Of a stretch of 64,000 bases of DNA, positions 37,536-47,369 are shown piece by piece. This DNA comes from Shewanella sp. Isolate13. GTDB taxonomy: Bacteria; Pseudomonadota; Gammaproteobacteria; Enterobacterales; Shewanellaceae. A program made the translations under genes and the position numbers. The stretch covers positions 35,010 to 99,009 of the forward strand of contig NZ_JAKEVD010000003.1 of the NCBI RefSeq assembly GCF_022398325.1, read 5' to 3'. The notes beneath the pieces are model-generated. The model did not search any database. It had not been told where the DNA came from and saw only the letters and a list, made by a program, of their open reading frames with translations. How positions within the stretch are numbered: position 1 is the stretch's first letter; each line of letters opens with the position of its first letter.

Positions 37536-39011
37536 TTACGCCTCACTTATTTTTGACCAGCGGGACTCCAACTCTTTCGCCGTTAAAGGCTTCGAAAAAA
37601 TATCACCTTGAACTTTATCGATGCCCATACCGAGCAGTAACTGTAATACATCTTCGGTTTCCACCCCTTCGACAGTCACCCTAAAGCCAAGGCCTTTGGC
37701 TAGGCGGATACTGGTATCCATAATATGACGAGCTCTTTCGTCAACTTCTAAATCATCCAAAAATGCCTTATCTATCTTCACTTCATCAACAGGTAAGTAC
37801 TTAAGGTAAGCCAACGAGGAGTGGCCAGTACCAAAGTCATCGATAGCCACATCGATGCCAATTTGACGTAAACGTTTAATGGTGGCAACCGCCCCCTTAA
37901 GATCTTGCATCAGCTTGCTTTCGGTGATCTCTATCGAAATCACATCCGCGTTGAACTGGTACTGTTCTAGCCTTGCTTCTATGCCACTGATCAAAGAGAC
38001 GTTACCCAGATCTTGAGTCGATAGGTTAACCGCTACCTGAAGCTTTATACCCCTTTGCAGCCATAGAGCCTGCTGAGCAAAAACCTCGTCCAAAACCCAT
38101 TGGCTAACGATATCTATCATGCCGGAATATTCGGCTAATGGAATAAACTCCGCGGGAGAGATATTACCCAGTAATGGGTGCTGCCAGCGCATTAGCGCCT
38201 CTACTTGATGGCAGCCTCCTTTGGGAAGGCTTTGTTTGGGTTGATACACCATATAAAGCTCACCGTCACGTAGCGCCTTAGCAAGACTATTGATAATCGA
38301 CACTTCTCTTAACTGCACAGCATCATCACCCAACAAGTATTCAGACAGTGCCACGTCGTGGGTCTTGGCTTTTTTTAGCGCTAAGTCGAGCCTACGTAGC
38401 ATGGTACTAATATCACTATGAAACGGCTCTAACGCCAGGTGTCCCATCTGCACTCTTGTGGTGATGATACTCCCAAAAATGTCATAGGGAAGCTGTAATT
38501 TATCGATAAGCAACTTTAGTTGCGACTCCGTCATTGCACTGGTGAAATAGATAAGAAACTCATCTTCATTCATCCTGGCAATCAGCGAACTTTCGGGAGC
38601 AAGGCTTCTCACTCTGGCGGCTATCTGCTTAAGCAACTCATCACCAAAGTTAAAACCAAATAGGTCATTCACGTAGCGAAAACGATAAATGTCGAGTAGC
38701 ACCAAACTCCCTTTATCTAACGGCATCATGGCTGCCATCTTACGCTTCATACTTAAACGATTATCAAGCTCGGTGAGTTTATCGCGTTCAGTTTGTCGAC
38801 TCTGGGTATAGAGCCCTGTGATTAACTCATGTAAACCAGCCAATTTAGCGGCTAAAGAGGCCTGACTAGAGGAGAGTTTGATATCTTTAAGGGAGAGGTT
38901 GTCAAACAGCTTATTAACTTGATTACGCAGTCTATGGTGTTGCCACAGTACCCATACTAACAAAATGAGCAGTAATAAACACACAGCGGAAATCATCCTA
39001 AAACTGTCCAT
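37536..39011 (-). CDS. Membrane EAL-domain c-di-GMP phosphodiesterase with degenerate GGDEF
   Basis: This 491-residue protein has one N-terminal membrane helix (about 5-25), a short coiled linker, a GGDEF-fold domain (about 75-225) whose signature reads NEDEF (148-152) so it cannot be an active cyclase, and an EAL domain with all key residues ('EALMRW' at 271, 'VNLSTQDL', 'EITESKLM', 'DDFGTGHSS', 'VEGVETED'). It should hydrolyse c-di-GMP to pGpG; the broken GGDEF domain may bind GTP and stimulate this. It stands near two other signalling genes but is transcribed alone. Confidence 0.9.
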   Translation of the reverse strand: MDSFRMISAVCLLLLILLVWVLWQHHRLRNQVNKLFDNLSLKDIKLSSSQASLAAKLAGLHELITGLYTQSRQTERDKLTELDNRLSMKRKMAAMMPLDKGSLVLLDIYRFRYVNDLFGFNFGDELLKQIAARVRSLAPESSLIARMNEDEFLIYFTSAMTESQLKLLIDKLQLPYDIFGSIITTRVQMGHLALEPFHSDISTMLRRLDLALKKAKTHDVALSEYLLGDDAVQLREVSIINSLAKALRDGELYMVYQPKQSLPKGGCHQVEALMRWQHPLLGNISPAEFIPLAEYSGMIDIVSQWVLDEVFAQQALWLQRGIKLQVAVNLSTQDLGNVSLISGIEARLEQYQFNADVISIEITESKLMQDLKGAVATIKRLRQIGIDVAIDDFGTGHSSLAYLKYLPVDEVKIDKAFLDDLEVDERARHIMDTSIRLAKGLGFRVTVEGVETEDVLQLLLGMGIDKVQGDIFSKPLTAKELESRWSKISEA

Positions 39012-39137
39012 ATATGAGTACTTTATCCGTTCTAAAAACTCAACTTATTCTGTTATAAACTATAGCGCCTAGCTGCATCAGCGCCACCACACACTATAGT
39101 TTACCTTTGCTCACTAGCACTATATTAGTGGGCTCAC

Positions 39138-39980
39138 TTATTCGTAACTAGCCTTAATAGATTGATAGTTCTCTAAAAATTTCTCGCTGGTTAACTCTTC
39201 GGTCGATACAGGTAAGCCGCGCTCAATAAATACCGCCATTCTTTGCTCTAAATCTGCACCCGCTTTCAGCTCGCCCGTATAAAAAGCCGCAGCTCGAATG
39301 AAATCCAAGTATGTAACTCGCTCCGCACTATAAGTAAGATCGGCCCAGCGTTCGACCACTTCCATCACATCTGGCGAAAACTCCCAGCTGCTCAATACTG
39401 CACGGCCTAGCGGCCCCTGCAACTTTTTAACCAAACTACGCAATAACTCTATGCTATCGAATAATTCCGGCTGCGCCTCAGCCTCGGTCAACACTGGTAA
39501 TGCCCCGATATTATGCACAAGGCCAGCAAGTGTCATGGTGTCATAATTAAGGTTACTTCCCGGGTGGGTCTCATTATATAGCTGTAACATGGCACATGCA
39601 GCCGAGGTGACATCGATTGAAGAGTTCCACACCTCATCCATCACCTGCCACACCATCTGATTGGTCGAGATGAAGAGTTGCTCCATCGCTATCGAGGTCG
39701 CAATCGACTTTATCTGCATCAAACCGATACGGTTAATTGCAGCGTTAAGGTTATCGGCTGGGATCCCGCGGCTGTATAGGGCACTATTAGCGATGCGGAT
39801 CACCCGAGCTGAAATTGCCGCGTCTTGACCAATGATCATCGCCACATCTTTGAGGCTGGCATCGTCTCGGCCAACCACCTCCTGCACCCGCATCGCTACC
39901 TCTGGCAAGGTAGGTAAGACTAAGGCGTCTGATTTTAACTTTTTCAACAAACCAACTAATACTTGATGCTCTGTAGACAT
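39138..39980 (-). CDS. HDOD-domain signalling protein
   Basis: The 280-residue product is a single HDOD domain: 'LPTLPEVAMRVQEVV', 'IGQDAAISARVIRIANSALYS', 'IGLMQIKSIATSIAMEQLF' and 'LAGLVHNIGALPVLTEA'. HDOD resembles HD phosphohydrolases without the metal ligands; in other bacteria such proteins act in c-di-GMP or chemotaxis signalling. ATG 39980 has GGGAG about 6 nt before it and is preferred to the upstream ATG 40055. It neighbours the EAL gene, which may be chance. Confidence 0.82.
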   Translation of the reverse strand: MSTEHQVLVGLLKKLKSDALVLPTLPEVAMRVQEVVGRDDASLKDVAMIIGQDAAISARVIRIANSALYSRGIPADNLNAAINRIGLMQIKSIATSIAMEQLFISTNQMVWQVMDEVWNSSIDVTSAACAMLQLYNETHPGSNLNYDTMTLAGLVHNIGALPVLTEAEAQPELFDSIELLRSLVKKLQGPLGRAVLSSWEFSPDVMEVVERWADLTYSAERVTYLDFIRAAAFYTGELKAGADLEQRMAVFIERGLPVSTEELTSEKFLENYQSIKASYE

Positions 39981-40269
39981 CCCGACTCCCTTACTATTCG
40001 TATTAATTTGCAGCGAATTGAGTATATCAGCAGAACGCTTTAAGCGTGTGTTCAAAATGTTATTAAAGGGCTAATACTTAACCAAGTGCCACGATTAGCG
40101 TCAAATCGCTTAAAAATTGATAACGAGATCACAAGACTTTATAATAAACGACTCAGATCGACCTGAATCCACTTATTATATACGGCTGACTTTCTTGCAT
40201 TAGCACACCCGCATTCAGTAAAATGCGCGGCCGATTGTCGAGCCCTTATCCGTTAACAGAGAAGCTATT

Positions 40270-41637
40270 ATGTTTAAACCAGAGCTATTATCCCCCGCCG
40301 GTACGTTAAAAAATATGCGTTACGCCTTTGCCTATGGCGCCGATGCAGTTTATGCCGGCCAGCCAAGATATAGTCTTCGCGTACGTAATAACGACTTTAA
40401 AATGGAGAATCTGGCTGCTGGTATTAAAGAAGCCCACAGCCTGAATAAAAAGCTCTATGTGGTCAGCAATATTGCACCGCACAACGCGAAACTGAAAACC
40501 TATATCAAAGATATGGAGCCTGTGGTTGCTATGCAGCCTGACGCGTTAATCATGTCAGACCCTGGTCTTATCATGATGGTACGTGAAGCGTTTCCCGATC
40601 AAGTGGTGCACTTGTCGGTTCAAGCAAACGCCATCAACTGGGCGTCGGTTAAGTTTTGGGAATCTCAAGGTATCAAACGCGTCATTCTTTCTCGCGAGCT
40701 ATCTCTTGATGAAATCGAAGAAATACGTCAGCGCTGCCCAGATATCGAGCTAGAAGTATTTGTTCACGGGGCACTTTGTATGGCCTATTCTGGTCGCTGC
40801 TTATTATCTGGTTATATCAACAAGCGTGATCCTAACCAAGGTACTTGTACCAATGCTTGCCGCTGGAAGTACGATGTCCATGAAGCCAAGCAAACAGAGA
40901 GCGGCGATGTGGTTGCCGTTAACCCTGAAGTACAGATTGAGACACCAACATTAGGCGCGGGTCAACCTTCAGACCAAATCGTACTGCTTCAAGAAGCGGG
41001 ACGTCCAGGCGAATATATGCCAGCGTTTGAAGATGAGCATGGTACTTACATCATGAACTCAAAAGACCTACGTGCGATTCAACACGTAGAGCGCTTAACC
41101 AAGATGGGCGTCGACTCACTTAAAATTGAAGGTCGTACTAAGTCTTTCTATTATGTTGCACGTACCGCGCAGCTTTATCGCCAAGCGATTGAAGATGCAG
41201 TCGCGGGTAAAGACTTTGACCGTACCTTGATGCATAACCTAGAAGGTCTAGCACACAGGGGCTACACCGAAGGCTTCCTACGTCGTCACGTACATGATGA
41301 ATACCAAAATTACGATTACGGTTACTCAATCAGCGATACGCAACAGTTTGTGGGCGAGTTCACTGGCGTTCGTAATGAAGCAGGTTTTGCTGAAGTTGAT
41401 GTGAAGAACAAGTTCCTTGTTGGCGACAGCGTTGAGGTGATGACACCTCAAGGTAACCTAACAATCAAAGTTGATAGCCTAATTAACCGCAAAGGTGAAA
41501 GTGTTGAGGCTGGTCTAGGTTCAGGACACTTTGTATTCCTAGACGTCCCTGCAGGTGTTGAGCTAGACAAAGCCGTGTTATTGCGTAACTTGCCACAAGG
41601 CCAAGATACCCGTAATCCACATCAGCCTACAGCTTAA
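40270..41637 (+). CDS. trhP: U32-family tRNA uridine hydroxylation protein TrhP
   Basis: This 455-residue protein (E. coli YegQ is 453) belongs to peptidase family U32, though it is not a peptidase. 'PELLSPAGTLKNMRYAFAYG' opens it; 'CMAYSGRCLLSGYINKRDPN' and 'CTNACRW' supply the four cysteines that bind a 4Fe-4S cluster; 'SLKIEGRTKS' is the U32 signature. TrhP forms 5-hydroxyuridine at U34 of certain tRNAs using prephenate. GAGAAG precedes the ATG. ubiU and ubiV further along are related U32 proteins. Confidence 0.9.
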   Translation: MFKPELLSPAGTLKNMRYAFAYGADAVYAGQPRYSLRVRNNDFKMENLAAGIKEAHSLNKKLYVVSNIAPHNAKLKTYIKDMEPVVAMQPDALIMSDPGLIMMVREAFPDQVVHLSVQANAINWASVKFWESQGIKRVILSRELSLDEIEEIRQRCPDIELEVFVHGALCMAYSGRCLLSGYINKRDPNQGTCTNACRWKYDVHEAKQTESGDVVAVNPEVQIETPTLGAGQPSDQIVLLQEAGRPGEYMPAFEDEHGTYIMNSKDLRAIQHVERLTKMGVDSLKIEGRTKSFYYVARTAQLYRQAIEDAVAGKDFDRTLMHNLEGLAHRGYTEGFLRRHVHDEYQNYDYGYSISDTQQFVGEFTGVRNEAGFAEVDVKNKFLVGDSVEVMTPQGNLTIKVDSLINRKGESVEAGLGSGHFVFLDVPAGVELDKAVLLRNLPQGQDTRNPHQPTA

Positions 41638-41698
41638 GTGAGTTAAATTGTATTTTAGAGCGATTCAAACGTTCTAAAAACAAAGGTTACAAATTAAC

Positions 41699-41725
41699 AA
41701 AGGCCTCTATTCTAGAGGCCTTTTT
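41699..41725 (+). terminator. Terminator of trhP (and possibly the porin)
   Basis: AAAGGCCTCTA pairs with TAGAGGCCTTT around TTC, ending in five T on the plus strand. The minus strand has a shorter T-run. Confidence 0.85.
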
Positions 41726-41767
41726 AGTTTAGGTTGAATCAGTTTAAGCTGGTTAACTATAAGCTTG

Positions 41768-43009
41768 TTAGAAAGTCACTCTCGCCCTTAACCCAAGCAC
41801 CCAGGTATTTTTTTCTGTTGAGATAGCGGGGTTATCAATATATTGAATATTAGGGGTTAACTGCACAAACTCACCCAGACTCATGTTGTAATAAAGCTCT
41901 GAGGTAAATTGCTTGTCGTCAGTAACGCCATAGGCCTTGCCTAAGTTCTCATTAACCTCACTGAAGTTAATCGCAAAACCTAAGTTATTTTTCTCGCGAC
42001 CTAAACCAAAGTAACCCACACCCAATGTTAACGATTTATCGTATAGCGCCACATCACCTTCAGAAAACCCTCCGCGAATAAAAGGCATCATTTGCGGCGT
42101 AATAAAGAAGCTGGCGGAGAAGTTAACCCCTTGACCACTTTCACTTGGCTGAGTGAGATTATGTTGAGTACCACCGTCCATATGCCACAAGGTAAGGTGG
42201 ATATTGTCGGTATAGATATGCTCTTGAGATGCCGTCCAGCCAAACTCAAACGTGGTAAACAGCTTATGATCGTTAAACAAGGTCTCAAAGCCGTCACTTG
42301 GTTTATCTGAGCGCCCTTTCGCGTCGGCAGCCCCGGCAATAATATAAAAATTGTCATCAAGCATATGGCCAACAGCCAAACCTAAAACTCCGTCGTCGGG
42401 TAAACCTATTGCGCCCGCACCAGTGCTAAAAGCCAGATTGGTAAACCCTGTCCAAGGACTCGCTAACGCGTAAGTATCGACATAATCTGAGGTATCTAAG
42501 TAACCCGCCATTAACGCGGTTTTACCTTGATTAAATTGCTGCTTCCAATAAAGGTTGGTGAGTCGCCCACCTTGGTCGCTATATGCAGGCCCAATCATGC
42601 CGATGTACCCAAGCCCAGGCTCAATAAATGAATAGGCTTTAGGCGCGGTATCGCTATAAGCATGTCTATGCTCAACTTTCCACACTAATCCCCCCACATT
42701 GCCACTCTCTAATCCAGTCAGGTTCCAAGAACCATAAAATCGAGCCACTCCAGCAGCCGAGTTATCATCCCCACCTTCAGTAGGAGAACTTGCCGACAAG
42801 CCAAGCGCTTGATAATCCAATCCCAAAGTCAGGTTATGTTCACTTGCTAGGTTTTCACGCCAAGACTCTTTCTTACGCGTGTTATCTTTGATGGTGTTAT
42901 CAACGGTATTAGGGCTACCAAAGCTAGTACTGGCATAACTAGTAAAGCTAAACAAACTACCACCAGCAAGACTTGCTCCGATTAAAACAGCTAAACGCAT
43001 TGTATTCAT
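41768..43009 (-). CDS. Outer-membrane porin, OprB (carbohydrate-selective) type
   Basis: This 413-residue protein has a signal peptide (about 1-26, ending 'SYAST'), alternating hydrophobic/hydrophilic strands and a C-terminal phenylalanine ('VLGLRARVTF'), the hallmark of outer-membrane beta-barrels. The pattern 'NLTGLESGNVGGLVWKVEHRH' and 'LYYNMSLGEFVQLTPNIQYI' fits the OprB family. OprB porins pass sugars, but the substrate here is open. It lies 46 nt downstream of the DUF3299 gene on the same strand, with AAGGAAA before the start; they form an operon. Confidence 0.85.
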   Translation of the reverse strand: MNTMRLAVLIGASLAGGSLFSFTSYASTSFGSPNTVDNTIKDNTRKKESWRENLASEHNLTLGLDYQALGLSASSPTEGGDDNSAAGVARFYGSWNLTGLESGNVGGLVWKVEHRHAYSDTAPKAYSFIEPGLGYIGMIGPAYSDQGGRLTNLYWKQQFNQGKTALMAGYLDTSDYVDTYALASPWTGFTNLAFSTGAGAIGLPDDGVLGLAVGHMLDDNFYIIAGAADAKGRSDKPSDGFETLFNDHKLFTTFEFGWTASQEHIYTDNIHLTLWHMDGGTQHNLTQPSESGQGVNFSASFFITPQMMPFIRGGFSEGDVALYDKSLTLGVGYFGLGREKNNLGFAINFSEVNENLGKAYGVTDDKQFTSELYYNMSLGEFVQLTPNIQYIDNPAISTEKNTWVLGLRARVTF

Positions 43010-43055
43010 AAAGATTTCCTTGTTAACACGCCTTCATTCCATGTGTATCAATTAG

Positions 43056-43802
43056 TTAGTGAGCATGCCCTTTATGATGCTCTTTGTGATCTCGCTGCTG
43101 TGTCGCTTCCATCGTATCTGTGTAATATTTCTCAATCGTTAGTGCATCCATGGCGTAACCCATAGTGACATTCATTTTGCCGTCAACCAATTGCACTAGC
43201 TCAGTTTGCTTACCTGCGTTAATCGTGCCGCGCACTGTCACTGGAAACTGCACATTCTCAACTTCAAACCCCGGAGGATAGCTCAATTTCACAATTTGGT
43301 TTGCCGCTGGAGGCGGCATATGAATACAAGCCCCCGCATAAGGCAGTAACAGAAACTCTGTCGCTTTGACGCCGTTAAACTTTGTCGGCACCACAAAGCC
43401 TGACATGCTGACATGCTTACCATTAACCTCGCTATTCAAGCTCTCGGCTCTTCGCTGAGCCAGCGACATATAGCGTGCTCTAGCATCGAGCGCAGCATCT
43501 ACATCGACACCTTCATCTAGTAAACGTTGGCGTGCTTTAACGGCGTTTTCTATATCAACTGCTTTTGCGCTATCTTGCAGTTGAATAACAGTAGCAAGTA
43601 ATCTTTTTTGACTTTCCGTCACTTCAGGCAAGCTAACATCTTGCTCATTAATAGTTGGCGCCAGCACCTGCCAATCTAATGCTTGCACCTCTATTGTTTG
43701 CAGATCGAGTGCTTGTCTATCTAACGGCTGTCCATTAGCCATTTCAGAGTCAGCATGAACCGCAAAAGATAAGCTCAACAACATTAATAATACTTTCTTC
43801 AT
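43056..43802 (-). CDS. DUF3299 periplasmic protein with histidine-rich tail
   Basis: This 248-residue protein has a signal peptide (1-17, 'LSLSFAVHA'), a region of helices (about 60-125), and a DUF3299 domain: 'VSMSGFVVPTKF', 'TEFLLLPYAGACIHMPPPA' and 'FPVTVRGTI'. It ends in 'DHKEHHKGHAH', which can bind metal such as Zn, Ni or Cu. DUF3299 genes are often found next to predicted zinc-linked transporters in proteobacteria; I recall this only in general terms. GAGGG precedes the ATG. It is followed by the porin gene in one operon. Confidence 0.85.
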   Translation of the reverse strand: MKKVLLMLLSLSFAVHADSEMANGQPLDRQALDLQTIEVQALDWQVLAPTINEQDVSLPEVTESQKRLLATVIQLQDSAKAVDIENAVKARQRLLDEGVDVDAALDARARYMSLAQRRAESLNSEVNGKHVSMSGFVVPTKFNGVKATEFLLLPYAGACIHMPPPAANQIVKLSYPPGFEVENVQFPVTVRGTINAGKQTELVQLVDGKMNVTMGYAMDALTIEKYYTDTMEATQQRDHKEHHKGHAH

Positions 43803-44013
43803 CGCGCCCTCTAAAACAATTGATTTCTCACATAAGCTTTTACAGATAAGAGTGATAGCGGCTTTAGCATTAGCCCTTCACACAGGTTGTTCAAACCCGC
43901 TTGTAGAGCCCGCATAGTGATAACAGCCGTAGGTAATAGCTTGTAAGTAAAAGGCTGTTGATAAAAAGGCAAGCTAGATGGCTTGCCTTTATCCTTAAGA
44001 CAACCCCGTCAAC
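43803..44013. other. Control region of the DUF3299-porin operon
   Basis: Apart from the amidohydrolase terminator no feature stands out. I looked for a Zur-type palindrome and saw none. Confidence 0.4.
43963..43990 (-). terminator. Terminator of the amidohydrolase gene
   Basis: AAAGGCAAGC (43965-43974) pairs with GCTTGCCTTT (43981-43990), followed on the minus strand by five T. Confidence 0.85.
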
Positions 44014-45393
44014 TTACAAAGTATTTTTATAAATCACACCGTCTTTCATGATGATCTTCATCGGCTCTATTCCATCACGCTTAGGGGCATCAAACCATTT
44101 CTCGTTAGCACCAATTACCGTGAGATCTTCTAGTGGGTTACCATCAACAAGCAACAGATCCGCATATGCGCCCTCTTCGACAACCCCAAGCTTACCCTCA
44201 AAGTAAGGGTCTAACACTTCGCCTGCCAACTTAACGATTTCACCATTGACCGATGTCATCGAAATCAAGGTGTAGTGGTTACCGAAGAACTTGCCACTGA
44301 GGTAAATAGAGTGGTCAGCTTGCTGCTCACAAGCGGCAACGCCGCCGACACAATCTACGTGGAAGCCTAGCTTAGGCTGATACTTATTGACATTGTCTAT
44401 GTAGTCACCAAAAGCAGCTTGCGCTGTTTTAGCTTTTCGCGCAGAAGCGGGGTTGGAGTTAATCGCTTCGATTTCACCTAAGTAAGGCGAAAACGCGGTC
44501 ATATTGGTGGTCATATAGGCATCATTTTTCTTCATTGCTCTATAAACGTCTTTATCGAACATAAAGGCGTGCTCAAGAGTTTTCACACCTGCCTCTAAGT
44601 TGCGCAGCAGCGAGACCTTACTGTAAGCATGTGACATGGCATAAGAGCCGTAGGCATTGGCCACTTCGACCGCAGCTTGCAGCTCCTCAAGCGAATAGGC
44701 ATTGAGCTGCCAAGGGTCAAATGATGACGCCACGCCACCACTGGACATTAACTTAATCTGTGTTGCACCTTGCATGTAGTTTTGACGAGCACAGGCTTTA
44801 ATATCGCCAATACTGTCTGCAGTGCAGCTCATACCAAGGCGGCCGCCAGAAGAGTTGTGGCCATAAAAAGTCTCATTAGGCGTCGTAAAATTGCGAAAAT
44901 CCGCATGGGAGCCCGTTGGGCCAATAAATGCGCCAGACGGATAAATTCGCGGACCCACTAGCTCGCCGCTATCTATGGTTTTCTTAAGGCCTGCGCCCAT
45001 ACCACCCGCATCACGCCAAGTGGTAAAGCCTGACATCAATGCCGACTTTGCCCGCGCCGCAGAACGTGCGGCCAACTCTTCCCAGTTACGGTTATTTTCA
45101 ATATCCGGTAAAGAGGTGCCATTCATTTGTAAGTGACCATGGCCTTCAATCAACCCAGGCATTAATGTCATACCTTTGCCATCAATCACTGTTGCATCTT
45201 GCACAGAAATCGCTTCGCTAGATACTTTACTGATCTTGTTATCTACCACTAATACTTGATAGTTTTTTAGTAGCTCATCTTTTTTACCGTCAAACACGTT
45301 TACATTGGTAAACAGAGTCGACTCTGCGCTAACAGAAAAAGCTAGTGAGCAAGAAACAGCAACAACAGACATCTTCAACGTTCGGTATTTCAT
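44014..45393 (-). CDS. Secreted metal-dependent amidohydrolase (imidazolonepropionase-like)
   Basis: This 459-residue enzyme has a signal peptide (about 1-23, 'SCSLAFSVSA') and an amidohydrolase barrel. The first metal motif is 'EGHGHL' (His-x-His; Glu where many relatives have Asp); 'IKLMSSGGV' carries the carboxylated Lys, 'SHAY' and 'LEHA' the metal histidines, and 'HVDCVGG' the late Asp. The C-terminal 'GVVEEGAYADLLLVDGNPL' is standard. Relatives include imidazolonepropionase and secreted prolidase-like Xaa-Pro hydrolases of marine bacteria; a peptidase of X-Pro or acyl-Lys type is the best guess. GAGGTG precedes the ATG. Confidence 0.85.
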   Translation of the reverse strand: MKYRTLKMSVVAVSCSLAFSVSAESTLFTNVNVFDGKKDELLKNYQVLVVDNKISKVSSEAISVQDATVIDGKGMTLMPGLIEGHGHLQMNGTSLPDIENNRNWEELAARSAARAKSALMSGFTTWRDAGGMGAGLKKTIDSGELVGPRIYPSGAFIGPTGSHADFRNFTTPNETFYGHNSSGGRLGMSCTADSIGDIKACARQNYMQGATQIKLMSSGGVASSFDPWQLNAYSLEELQAAVEVANAYGSYAMSHAYSKVSLLRNLEAGVKTLEHAFMFDKDVYRAMKKNDAYMTTNMTAFSPYLGEIEAINSNPASARKAKTAQAAFGDYIDNVNKYQPKLGFHVDCVGGVAACEQQADHSIYLSGKFFGNHYTLISMTSVNGEIVKLAGEVLDPYFEGKLGVVEEGAYADLLLVDGNPLEDLTVIGANEKWFDAPKRDGIEPMKIIMKDGVIYKNTL

Positions 45394-45618
45394 TCGGGCA
45401 CCTCAAGTTATCCATGCTTGGTGAGTTTTCACCTCGCGTAACATTCCATACTTTGAAAAGCGTTACAGCATTAGCAGTTACAGATATTACATATCAACAA
45501 CTTACCGCTAACACTGCGTAATCTAGATGAAATTGTGACCCAATTCAAGTTGATATTATAGCCACTTGATGACATCGGGTGAATATAGGGTAGCTAAGTT
45601 GTTGCACAGTGATTAATG
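45394..45618. other. Gap between amidohydrolase and AraC genes
   Basis: No gene or obvious operator seen. Both neighbours read leftward, so this region serves as the amidohydrolase promoter. Confidence 0.4.
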
Positions 45619-46641
45619 CTAGTTGAACTGCTGCCGAAACTGACTGGGGGTCATGTTCATTTGCCGTTTGAAAGCCCGGGTAAAATGAGCCGCGTCCGAG
45701 TAACCCATTCTAATCGCGATTGAGGTGATCTTTAGTGAGGGGCACTTTAATAAGTCTAAGGTTTGCTCAAGCACCATTTCTTCTATCACAGCGCCATATT
45801 GAACTTGCTCTTTTGCTAAGCGACGCTGCAAGGTTCTCACATTTAAATTTAAAATTTGCGCAGCGGTCTTAATCGGCAATTTGCCCATCGACAAGTAAGG
45901 TTGGATAGCCAACTTAAAAGTACCGAGAAAGCAACTCTGTCTCGGCTCTGCTGCGACCTGATCTGCTGTTGAAATATAGGGATGAGTAACGGGCGCCTTC
46001 ATTAGACTTTCTGCAATAGAAAAAGCCGTTACTGGCCTATTGCTGAAAAACTGCGCTCGACTCAGCTGGGGTAATCGAGAAAACACTGCGTCATTGGCGG
46101 ATTGAACCCCCACTTGCTCAGGTCGCCACTTATTGTTTGTTAGCGCTGATAACAACTCACAAATAAATATCGCAGAGAATAACTCTGCATGGGAGAACCA
46201 AGCTTTATCCACCCCCTCTTTTTCCCGCACCAACCACCACCTACCACCAGTGAATTGGGTATAGACCTGAGTGTGGGTCATATTAATCTTTAATTGCTCA
46301 GTAAACTCATCTAAAGCCGCTTTCAATGAGTCCTTTTGAGTCAATCGCCTAATAAATTGGGGAATATAGATATTTTTACATGCACTTTGGATCAGTTGAA
46401 TAAATTCTTGAGGTTCGAGCTTTTCGCCCAGAGTTTGAATAAGATTTTTAACCGTATTCTCAGGAAGATAGTCATAGCCACTCTCATTAGAATAGAGATC
46501 AACGGGGACTTTTGCCTGCTGCAACATAGGATAAATACTGCCGTCTAACCCTCTGAGCAAACTCGCAAAAAATACCACATCTTGTCGCTGAATAAGCGGT
46601 ATTGCTTCATGATTAGGATCCGAGCGAGAATCAGGCGACAT
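45619..46641 (-). CDS. AraC-family transcriptional regulator
   Basis: This 340-residue regulator has an N-terminal ligand-binding domain of the Arabinose_bd (ToxR/OruR-like) type (about 15-210) and a C-terminal double helix-turn-helix (about 240-340: 'LPIKTAAQILNLNVRTLQRR', 'IAIRMGYSDAAHFTRAFKR'). It resembles OruR/ArgR-type regulators of amino-acid use. GGGGAAG lies before the ATG. It sits upstream of the amidohydrolase in the same direction and could control it; that is inference from position only. Confidence 0.88.
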   Translation of the reverse strand: MSPDSRSDPNHEAIPLIQRQDVVFFASLLRGLDGSIYPMLQQAKVPVDLYSNESGYDYLPENTVKNLIQTLGEKLEPQEFIQLIQSACKNIYIPQFIRRLTQKDSLKAALDEFTEQLKINMTHTQVYTQFTGGRWWLVREKEGVDKAWFSHAELFSAIFICELLSALTNNKWRPEQVGVQSANDAVFSRLPQLSRAQFFSNRPVTAFSIAESLMKAPVTHPYISTADQVAAEPRQSCFLGTFKLAIQPYLSMGKLPIKTAAQILNLNVRTLQRRLAKEQVQYGAVIEEMVLEQTLDLLKCPSLKITSIAIRMGYSDAAHFTRAFKRQMNMTPSQFRQQFN

Positions 46642-46815
46642 AGCTTCCCCTTAATGATTATTTTTTAGTTATAAATCAATATAGAATGCCTGTCTATATC
46701 ATCAGCTAAGCCGCGCTTCATCCTGCTAAGCTCCAAACCGCGACTAAAAGCATACTCGCTGCATGATAATAGTCTGGCTTCATCTGGCCACTAGCCTAGT
46801 CTGCAGCCCTTTGTA

Positions 46816-46824
46816 TGGTATAAT
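46816..46824 (+). promoter_or_regulatory. Extended -10 promoter of yfhL
   Basis: TGGTATAAT is a perfect extended -10; no clear -35 lies 17 nt upstream, as often for extended -10 promoters. Transcription would begin near 46831, leaving a leader of about 63 nt with an ACTCCG/CGGGGT hairpin (46846-46862). Confidence 0.65.
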
Positions 46825-46827
46825 TAG

Positions 46828-47148
<321 letters not shown>

Positions 47149-47164
47149 TCGGCGCCTAGATGAT

Positions 47165-47193
47165 AAAAATGGAGCCAGATGGCTCCATTTTTG
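47165..47193 (+). terminator. Terminator of yfhL
   Basis: AAAAATGGAGCC (47165-47176) pairs with GGCTCCATTTTT (47181-47192) around AGAT. Confidence 0.9.
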
Positions 47194-47369
47194 TTTTGTG
47201 CCAAGCCATAAAACGATAGCGCTATTTTACGCTCTCCGACTAATGACTTCGTCGACGTGACAACGTAAAATTGCGCGCATTATCGCCGTGCGAACTTAAT
47301 TTAATTAGGTTGATTTCCGTTAATCCAGTTTTGTTTAGCGCTCGTTTATCCTTCCCAAATAGATGTTAG

